Part shown: in pieces, positions 1 to 6,227 of the stretch | Numbering within the stretch: the first letter of the stretch is position 1 | How the letters are laid out: each line of letters starts with the position of its first letter | Source: Cellvibrionales bacterium UBA4495 | GTDB taxonomy: Bacteria > Pseudomonadota > Gammaproteobacteria > Pseudomonadales > Porticoccaceae | Length of the DNA: 8,566 bases | NCBI GenBank assembly: GCA_002388905.1 | Contig: DGNJ01000128.1 | Location: 27,013 to 35,578, forward strand | Direction of reading: 5' to 3' | Notes under the pieces: generated by a model | The model's database searches: none | Seen by the model: the letters and a program-made list of their open reading frames with translations, nothing else | Told to the model about the DNA's origin: nothing | Position numbers and translations under genes: made by a program

Positions 1-1
1 G

Positions 2-3000
2 GAGCCCGTGCCCGCCGGGATTGACCAGCTTGTCGGAGCGATGCGCCTGGCCGGGCTGGAGCGCTCGGGCGAGATCATTGCCGCCTGTGGGCGATTCGTG
101 GGCCGGGATATCATCGATCGTCGCCGGACGCCGGACTGGGAGTCGCTGGATGCCCTGGCGGACGCCATCACCAGTGTCGAATACTACCTGGAAGGTCTCG
201 CCGCGGTCGCCGGGGAAGAGGATCAGTCGGTCCTTGATATCGCCGAGAGAAATATTGCCAAGCTGGGTTACGAGGCGAGGGCCGCCAATGTGGTTTCCCT
301 GGTCGCCGCCGCGCCGCCGGCGCAAGCCGATGGCACGGTGACCGGAGAAGAAAACCGTCCGGAGCAAACGGAAACCGGCGATGGTGAGCCGGAAACCCTG
401 GCCGTCGATGGCGGCGAAGAACCCGACTCGGGCGATGAGGTGGATCCTGAAATCAAGGAGATCTTCATCGACGAGGCCCGCGAGGTGCTCGATACCCTCG
501 CTACCAGCGTGCCCAACTGGCTCGACAATAGCCAGGACAGTGCCCTGATCGAGACCCGCCGCGCCTTTCATACGCTCAAGGGCAGCGGTCGCATGGTGGG
601 GGCCGAGGACATCGGGGAACTGGCCTGGGCCCTGGAAAACATGCTCAACCGGCTGATCGATCATAAGATCGAGGAAGGCCCCCTGCTCCGCCGGACGGTG
701 GAAGATGTTGTCGAACTGCTGCCTGCGTTGCTCGCCGATTTCGATGCTGGCAACAGCGGCGTCGCGCCCGAGATGTTGGATGCCCTGGTTGAACGCTGTG
801 AAGGGCTGGCCGAGGGACGCGATGAAACCGAAATCATGGGGGAGTCGGCAAAGGCGACCGGGCAACCCCTGCAGCCGGTTCCCGAGCCGGGGACCTTGAC
901 GCCGGATCAGGAGGCGGAGCAGGCACCGGAACAGGAGCCGGATCAGGGCCCGGATGTCGATGAGGAGGCCTTGGCGTCGACCGGCGCGGAGCTGGCGCAG
1001 GCTGCCGATGAAGATGTGGCCGGTCCCGAGGCAGACGACGAGTTGCTGGCCATTTTTTCGGCGGAAGCCGAGACTTACCTGGCGGTGGTGCGGAATTTCG
1101 TTGCCGCGCAGCGTCGCAAGTCGCCCTTTTATGACGTGCCCGACAACGCACTGCAAAGTGCGCTGCATACGTTGAAGGGAAGCGCTTACATGGCCGACAT
1201 CGGTTCGGTGGCGGAGATTGTCACGCCCTTGGAACGTTTTCTCAGGGAAATGCGCAATTTCCGGCTTCCGGTCAACGGGGAAATCCTCGATTTGCTGGAC
1301 GAGGCCGTGGCCTGCTGTGAAGCGTCCCGCAACGAGGCCTGGCACAGGGGCACTGCGTTGCCGGACAACCGGGCACTGCAGGCCAGGATCGAGTCAGTGC
1401 GCGGTCGGGTTGTCGATACCGCCATCGAGGAGCGGGTCGACGCGCAGCTTGGCGGCGACCCGGCGGATCTCGAACGGGTCATGCGCGAGGGGATGGAAAA
1501 CCTCATGGCTGCGGATCGCCTTTTCGCTGACTGTCGAGAGGGTACCGATCAGTGCTGGCGGGCGCTGGCGGATTTGCCGCCCGAACTGCGCGAATTGCAA
1601 AAAGCGGCCGAGCGTGCCGATATCCCCGTCCTTGCCGACCTGGCAGGCGTCCTGGCCGGGGCCTGCGATAACCTGGCGGATCTGCGCACCGTACCGGACG
1701 AGGAGAGTATTACCCGCCTTGCCCAGGCCCATGAAACGCTTATCGCCATGGTGGATGCCGTCGCCGCCCACCAGGAAGTGGAGCCCGCCGGCGGAGCGCT
1801 TATGGCCGCGTTGGCCGAGATGGCATCCCGGCAGGCGGAGCAAAGCGGGCCTGATTCGGGCCGGGATGCCGACATAGTGCCGGCCAGCGCCACCGGCATG
1901 ATCCGCCAGGCCCTTGACGAGGAATACGCAGGCGCGGCCGAGAACTTCGAGCCGGACGATACGCCGCACGAGGCCGGCTCCGAGGAGAGCGGGACCGAGG
2001 CGGCCCAAATTGATATGACCCCGGAAACCAGCACTCGCGAGGAAGGCGAGAGCGCGGCGGCCGACGAACATGTAGAGCACGACCCGGCCGAGGCGGACCG
2101 TATTCCGGGTGCCGGTGACAGAGAGGAAGCCACAAGTCCTCCATCGGACATCGGTGTTTTGCCCGAAGACACCGACCCGGAAATCCTCGATATTTTCCTG
2201 GCCGAGGCGGATGAGCTGCTCGAGGAAATCGAACAGGCCCTCCAGGCCTGGAGCGAAAACCCATCGGACAACAGCTGGCCGGAGCGCCTCAAGCGGGCCC
2301 TGCACACCTTCAAGGGGGGCGCCCGGATGGCGGGCCTGGACGCGATGGGTACCGCCAGCCACGACTTTGAGAGCCTGGTACAGGATAGCGAGGGCGCGCC
2401 TGCCTCCGCTATTCCCATGCCGGAAATGCTGCAACGCTATGATCGGCTGCTCAATGCCACGGAGCAGATCCGGGCGGCGATGCATGGGACACCCGAAGCG
2501 GCACCGCAGCCGGTCGAGACCCAGGAACCCGAGCCCGGCCCGCAAGTGACGCCGCCTTCGACAGACCAGGGGTCGCCACCGCCCGGGGGCGACGACGAAG
2601 GCTGGCCGTCGGCACGTGTATTGCCGTTCACCGGCACGCCCCAGGGTTTCGAGGTGGACCCCGTCACCGAGGTTCCGCCGGCGCCGGAAAAGAAAAGAAT
2701 GCCCCAGGAGATGGTCAAGATCTCCGCTCCCATGCTGGATACCCTGGTCAATCTGGCCGGCGAGACCAGTATCTCCCGCAGCCAGGTGGAGCAGCAGATC
2801 AGCGAGTTTGTCTTTTCCCTGGACGAGATGCAGGCCACCATCCGTCGCATGCAGGATCAGGTGCGGCGACTGAGCGTGGAGACCGACGCGCAAATCACCT
2901 TCCGCCGTGAGCAGATCGAGACCTCGGTGGGAGAAGAGGAATTCGACCCCCTGGAAATGGATCGTTACTCCCAACTCCAGCAACTGTCCCGCAGTATGCT

Positions 3001-4540
3001 CGAATCGGCCTCCGATCTGCAGGACCTCCGGGACACGCTGCTGGACAAGTCGCGGGACGCGGAATCCCTGTTGTTGCACCAGTCCCGGATCAACACGGAC
3101 TTGCAGGAAGGGCTGATGCGCACGCGCATGGTGCCCTTTTCTCGGTTGGTGCCGCGCCTGCGCCGTATCGTGCGCCAGGTCGCCGGCGAACTCGACAAGG
3201 ACGTGGCACTGAAACTGGGCAGTGTGGAAGGCGAAATCGACCGGTCGGTGATGGAGCGTATCCTGCCATCGCTGGAACACATGATCCGCAATGCCATCGA
3301 CCATGGCCTGGAGGACCGCGAGCACCGGCTCGAGGCCGGTAAGCCCGAGGAAGGTACCATTTCCCTGAGCTTCTCCCGGGAGGGGGGCGACGTCCTCATC
3401 CGCCTGTCCGACGACGGTCGGGGGCTCGATGTCGAGGCCATTCGAAGGAAAGCCCTGGAAAAGGGCCTTATCCGCGAAGATGCGTCGTTGAGCGAACAGG
3501 AAATCATGCAGTTTATTTTCCAGCCGGGATTTTCCACCTCGACGCGGGTTACCGAGGTGTCCGGCCGCGGCGTGGGCATGGACGTGGTCAACAGCGAAGT
3601 GCGTCAGCTGGGCGGCAATATTGCCATCGCCACCCGCATAGACCAGGGCACCGAGTTCTCCGTGCGTTTGCCGTTCACCGTTTCCGTAAACCGCGCCCTG
3701 ATGATTGCCGTGGGAGAGGACACCTTCGCCCTGGCCCTCGACAGCATCCGCGGCGTCGTTCGCCTGGCTGTCGACGAGCTGGTAACGTATTATCGGGATC
3801 CCGACGCCCGCCTCCGGTATGGCGGCGAGGACTACGAAATCCGCCACCTGGGCACCCTCCTGGACCCGCAGTTGCGGCCCACGCTGGATACCCTGGAAGG
3901 GAAGGTCGCCCTGATCCTGGTTTACAGCGAGGGTCGTCACTACGCCCTCCAGGTGGATGACCTGCTGGGCAGCCGGGAGATCGTGGTCAAGACCCTGGGC
4001 CCCCAGTTCAGCCGGGTGCCGGGCCTGTCCGGCGCAACCATACTGGGCGACGGCCGCGTGGTCGTTATTCTGGATCTCCAGGGGCTGCTGCGGGCCCAGA
4101 AAACAGTGCCCGTCATTGCCCCCGTTGTGCCACGGGAACGGGACAGCTCGGATCCCCACCGGGTGCGGACCATTATGGTGGTGGACGACTCCGTGACCGT
4201 GCGCAAGGTCACCGGGCGGTTTCTGGGGCGGGAGGGGTTCGAAGTAATCACCGCCAAGGACGGTCTCGATGCCATGCGTGTCTTGCAGGACAACACGCCG
4301 GACCTGATGTTGCTGGATATCGAGATGCCGGGCATGGATGGCTTTGAGGTGGCTCGCCTGGTGCGCAGTACTCAGCGGTTGAAATCCCTGCCCATTATCA
4401 TGATCACGTCGCGAACCGGCGAAAAGCACCGGGAACGGGCATTGGCCATGGGGGTCGACCGCTATCTGGGCAAGCCCTACCGGGAAGACGTGCTTTTGCA
4501 TAACGTCTACGACCTGCTCAAGGCGAAGGAAACGGGGTAA
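2..4540 (+). CDS. chpA: ChpA/PilL-type hybrid chemotaxis histidine kinase, 5'-truncated by the window edge
   Basis: This is the multi-Hpt CheA-family kinase of the type IV pilus (Pil-Chp) chemosensory system; it autophosphorylates Hpt histidines and passes phosphate to receiver domains. Residues are numbered from the GTG at base 8. Seen in order: the second half of an Hpt-like unit with no histidine (1-95); Hpt with H188 (145-260); Hpt with H387 (343-450); a degenerate Hpt-like unit with R528 at the histidine position (about 480-590); Hpt with H766 (722-830); P3 dimerisation from 902; P4 ATPase with N1095, DDGRGLD from 1135 and GRGVG from 1186; P5 CheW-like (1228-1362); receiver from 1387 with D1393/D1394, phospho-acceptor D1437, T1467 and K1489. 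Acidic Pro/Glu/Gly/Ala-rich linkers separate the Hpt units. No membrane segment is seen, so it is probably a cytosolic protein of a polar array. The GTG is probably not the true start: the frame is open to the edge, the first domain is cut in half, and Pseudomonas aeruginosa ChpA is about 2,470 residues. Family certain; symbol inferred from architecture and neighbours. Confidence 0.93.
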   Translation, partial: EPVPAGIDQLVGAMRLAGLERSGEIIAACGRFVGRDIIDRRRTPDWESLDALADAITSVEYYLEGLAAVAGEEDQSVLDIAERNIAKLGYEARAANVVSLVAAAPPAQADGTVTGEENRPEQTETGDGEPETLAVDGGEEPDSGDEVDPEIKEIFIDEAREVLDTLATSVPNWLDNSQDSALIETRRAFHTLKGSGRMVGAEDIGELAWALENMLNRLIDHKIEEGPLLRRTVEDVVELLPALLADFDAGNSGVAPEMLDALVERCEGLAEGRDETEIMGESAKATGQPLQPVPEPGTLTPDQEAEQAPEQEPDQGPDVDEEALASTGAELAQAADEDVAGPEADDELLAIFSAEAETYLAVVRNFVAAQRRKSPFYDVPDNALQSALHTLKGSAYMADIGSVAEIVTPLERFLREMRNFRLPVNGEILDLLDEAVACCEASRNEAWHRGTALPDNRALQARIESVRGRVVDTAIEERVDAQLGGDPADLERVMREGMENLMAADRLFADCREGTDQCWRALADLPPELRELQKAAERADIPVLADLAGVLAGACDNLADLRTVPDEESITRLAQAHETLIAMVDAVAAHQEVEPAGGALMAALAEMASRQAEQSGPDSGRDADIVPASATGMIRQALDEEYAGAAENFEPDDTPHEAGSEESGTEAAQIDMTPETSTREEGESAAADEHVEHDPAEADRIPGAGDREEATSPPSDIGVLPEDTDPEILDIFLAEADELLEEIEQALQAWSENPSDNSWPERLKRALHTFKGGARMAGLDAMGTASHDFESLVQDSEGAPASAIPMPEMLQRYDRLLNATEQIRAAMHGTPEAAPQPVETQEPEPGPQVTPPSTDQGSPPPGGDDEGWPSARVLPFTGTPQGFEVDPVTEVPPAPEKKRMPQEMVKISAPMLDTLVNLAGETSISRSQVEQQISEFVFSLDEMQATIRRMQDQVRRLSVETDAQITFRREQIETSVGEEEFDPLEMDRYSQLQQLSRSMLESASDLQDLRDTLLDKSRDAESLLLHQSRINTDLQEGLMRTRMVPFSRLVPRLRRIVRQVAGELDKDVALKLGSVEGEIDRSVMERILPSLEHMIRNAIDHGLEDREHRLEAGKPEEGTISLSFSREGGDVLIRLSDDGRGLDVEAIRRKALEKGLIREDASLSEQEIMQFIFQPGFSTSTRVTEVSGRGVGMDVVNSEVRQLGGNIAIATRIDQGTEFSVRLPFTVSVNRALMIAVGEDTFALALDSIRGVVRLAVDELVTYYRDPDARLRYGGEDYEIRHLGTLLDPQLRPTLDTLEGKVALILVYSEGRHYALQVDDLLGSREIVVKTLGPQFSRVPGLSGATILGDGRVVVILDLQGLLRAQKTVPVIAPVVPRERDSSDPHRVRTIMVVDDSVTVRKVTGRFLGREGFEVITAKDGLDAMRVLQDNTPDLMLLDIEMPGMDGFEVARLVRSTQRLKSLPIIMITSRTGEKHRERALAMGVDRYLGKPYREDVLLHNVYDLLKAKETG
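901..947 (+). repeat. In-frame 11-bp direct repeat in a ChpA linker
   Basis: GCCGGATCAGG occurs at 901-911 and again at 937-947, exactly 36 bases (12 codons) apart, inside the Gln/Glu/Pro-rich linker before the second Hpt domain. It encodes a repeated Pro-Asp-Gln. The spacing keeps the reading frame, so gain or loss of a unit would only change linker length. Confidence 0.7.
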
Positions 4541-4546
4541 CTATTG

Positions 4547-5491
4547 ATGACGCTGCGACTGGGGATTCTCGCCAGGCCGTCGCCGCAATCCTATGCCCTG
4601 CGCATGGCGGTGAAGGAACTGGGCTATCAGGTTGGCTATTGCGAGAAACCCTCTTTCCGGGAAGCCCGTCTCAGCCTGAAACCCGACGTGGACGGCTGGA
4701 TCATCCCCCGCGATCCGGTGGCCCCGGATATGCTCGCCAGCCACCCGTTTATTGATACACACCGCCAGCCGGTGGTGTTCCTGGATACGGAAATCCCCAC
4801 CCTGGTCAGTGCCCGTTACGATCCCTGGAAGTACGATCTCGCCCGAAAGCTATCGGAGTGCCGTTTGCGCCATGCCAGGCTCAGCCGGCGCGAGGCGGCA
4901 ACCCGGGTCTGGGTGCTGGCAGCCTCCACGGGGGGAGTGGAGGTGGCGGGTAAATTTCTGGCTGACGTTTCCCCGGATCTGGACGTGGCCTTCCTTTACG
5001 TCCAGCACATCGCCGAGCGTCACGTGGATCAACTGCTGAGAATGGTGGAACGCCGTAGCGAATGGCGTGCCGACATCGGTCGGGACGGGCTGCCCCTCTA
5101 CCGTGGGCAGGTCACGGTGGTGTCACCGGCGGGCAAGCTGCATATTGAAAAGGGTGGCACCCTGCGCCTGATGGATTTTCCCTGGCAGGGCCAGTACAGC
5201 CCCAATATCGACGATGTCGCGGGGCAGGTGGCCCGGGAGTTCGGCGCCCGGTGCGGCATGATTGTTTTCACCGGCATGGGCTACGACGGTGTGGTGGGCA
5301 GCCGGATGATTCGTCATCGAGGCGGGCAGGTGTGGGTGCAGGAGCCCGGTTCCTGTGCCGCCCCCGCCATGCCGGAGGCCGTTCTGGAAGCCCAGGCGGT
5401 GGATTTTGTCGGCCCGGTCGAGACGCTGGCTCGTCACTTCAACGAAACCATGGCCGGCGACGGGTCCCGGCTCGCAGCGGAGGGAAGTTGA
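4547..5491 (+). CDS. chpB: CheB-type protein-glutamate methylesterase of the Pil-Chp system (ChpB-like)
   Basis: The predicted enzyme (314 residues) removes methyl groups from glutamates of a chemoreceptor, presumably a PilJ-type receptor encoded elsewhere. The C-terminal two thirds is a CheB catalytic domain with a full triad: S127 in AASTGG, H154 in VQHI and D247 in TGMGYDG. The spacing (27 and 93 residues) is close to classical CheB. The first 115 or so residues read like a receiver fold that has lost its acidic pocket: ARPS (9-12) stands where the Asp pair should be, and DGWIIP (49-54) where the phospho-acceptor strand should be. I chose the ATG at 4547; a TTG lies directly before it at 4544, and the GGGG at 4534-4537 can serve either as ribosome-binding sequence. 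The gene follows the kinase stop by 6 bases and is followed after 3 bases by the adaptor gene, so it is translated from the same message. Without a working receiver, control by phosphorylation is unlikely. Family assignment is firm; the specific role rests on gene order. Confidence 0.92.
   Translation: MTLRLGILARPSPQSYALRMAVKELGYQVGYCEKPSFREARLSLKPDVDGWIIPRDPVAPDMLASHPFIDTHRQPVVFLDTEIPTLVSARYDPWKYDLARKLSECRLRHARLSRREAATRVWVLAASTGGVEVAGKFLADVSPDLDVAFLYVQHIAERHVDQLLRMVERRSEWRADIGRDGLPLYRGQVTVVSPAGKLHIEKGGTLRLMDFPWQGQYSPNIDDVAGQVAREFGARCGMIVFTGMGYDGVVGSRMIRHRGGQVWVQEPGSCAAPAMPEAVLEAQAVDFVGPVETLARHFNETMAGDGSRLAAEGS
5481..5487 (+). promoter_or_regulatory. Ribosome-binding site of chpC
   Basis: AGGGAAG lies inside the last codons of chpB with 7 bases between it and the ATG at 5495. 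It is the clearest Shine-Dalgarno in the window and fixes the chpC start. Confidence 0.75.
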
Positions 5492-5494
5492 TTC

Positions 5495-5980
5495 ATGACC
5501 GATATTGTCGCCGATAAGCCGGTTTTGCCGGAAAGGGTTAACAGCCTCGTGCTGCCCCTGGCGGATATGGAGTTGCTGGTCCCCGTAACCGCCATCGCCG
5601 AAGTGGTGGCCGGGAATTACCCCCGGGAGCCGGGGGAGCAGGAGACGTCCTGGTGTTATGGCTGGATCACCTGGCGTGACCAGCATATACCGTTGATTTC
5701 CTTCGAGGCGATGATGGATCATCCCAGGCCGGAACCGCAAAACCACAGTCGTATCGCGGTGTTCAATGCGGTGGGGGACTTTGCCTCCACCGGGTTCTTT
5801 GCCATGCTCCTGTCGGATTACCCCAGTCCCCTGGCGATTACCGAAGAAAACGCCCTGACGCCCATAACCGATGAGGGTCCGGCCTCGGGTCTGCTGATGA
5901 TGGGCAATATCGCCGGGCGGGATTTGTCGGTGCCGGATCTCGCCCTCGTGGAAAGGCTTTGCGCCGACATCGCCGCCTGA
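5495..5980 (+). CDS. chpC: CheW-like adaptor protein (ChpC-like)
   Basis: A 161-residue protein made of a single CheW-like domain, with no signal peptide or membrane segment. CheW proteins couple chemoreceptors to a CheA-type kinase. Visible family features are the opening strand pattern VNSLVLPLADMELLVPVTAI (15-34), the following IAEVV, and the YGWITWRDQHIPLISFE segment (about 55-71), the usual CheW strand-turn-strand with its conserved Gly-x-x-x-W-Arg. The sequence is divergent from canonical CheW, as is common for ChpC. The ATG lies 3 bases after the methylesterase stop and has a strong Shine-Dalgarno at 5481-5487, so this start is secure. In Pseudomonas, PilI is the main adaptor for PilJ and ChpC is accessory; that this protein links an alternative receptor is inference from the family. 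It is the last gene of the chpABC unit. Confidence 0.87.
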   Translation: MTDIVADKPVLPERVNSLVLPLADMELLVPVTAIAEVVAGNYPREPGEQETSWCYGWITWRDQHIPLISFEAMMDHPRPEPQNHSRIAVFNAVGDFASTGFFAMLLSDYPSPLAITEENALTPITDEGPASGLLMMGNIAGRDLSVPDLALVERLCADIAA

Positions 5981-6028
5981 GCACCCACCTGGGATCGTCT
6001 ACCATCCCCGCCAGTTTGTCCGTGTTTA

Positions 6029-6057
6029 CCCGCTGCCCGTCGGGCCGTGGATGCGGG
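6029..6057 (+). repeat. GC-rich inverted repeat after chpC, possible weak terminator
   Basis: CCCGC (6029-6033) pairs with GCGGG (6053-6057), and inside this GCCC (6035-6038) can pair with GGGC (6042-6045). The structure lies 49 bases after the chpC stop and 3 bases before the -35 box of the next gene. No T-run follows, only CTTT, so it is not a canonical intrinsic terminator. It may stabilise the 3' end of the chp message, or be chance in G+C-rich DNA. Confidence 0.3.
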
Positions 6058-6060
6058 GCT

Positions 6061-6089
6061 TTGACAGCCAATGAACAGATCGCCACTAT
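6061..6089 (+). promoter_or_regulatory. Sigma70-type promoter for the PAS-GGDEF-EAL gene
   Basis: A perfect -35 hexamer TTGACA (6061-6066) is followed after 17 bases by CACTAT (6084-6089), which keeps the most important -10 bases (A2, A5, T6). Transcription would start near 6096, leaving a leader of about 130 bases before the ATG at 6228. The leader holds two short inverted repeats: CAGTG/CACTG (6123-6127 and 6136-6140) and CACCGG/CCGGTG (6155-6160 and 6182-6187). I recognise no known riboswitch in it. The promoter implies that the gene can be expressed independently of chpABC. Confidence 0.6.
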
Positions 6090-6227
6090 ACCCGCATTTT
6101 TCCTAGGGGTATTGCGCGCCTCCAGTGATCGTGGGCACTGCGTCAGGCAATTGGCACCGGTCAGGTAGAGGCAAAAGTTTTCCGGTGGGCTGCCGATAGC
6201 GTTCTCTACAGTACAGGCACACTTCCT

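Noticed and set aside
1394..4501. A 1,035-codon open frame on the minus strand within chpA
   Set aside because: It lies wholly antisense to unmistakable CheA, CheW-like and receiver domains. Its translation is a His/Gln/Gly/Arg-rich string with no domain. Long antisense open frames are expected opposite G+C-biased coding DNA.
6152..6167. TGGCAC as a possible sigma54 promoter
   Set aside because: The -24-like TGGCAC is present, but the required GC at the -12 position is GT (6165-6166), so the pair is not satisfied.
5959..6168. Small + strand open frame starting inside the end of chpC
   Set aside because: It starts in another frame of chpC, has no clear ribosome-binding site, and runs through the promoter elements.
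6096..6227. Possible c-di-GMP riboswitch in the leader of the c-di-GMP gene
   Set aside because: Neither the conserved core sequences nor the paired helices of the known c-di-GMP riboswitch classes can be recognised; the stems seen are short.
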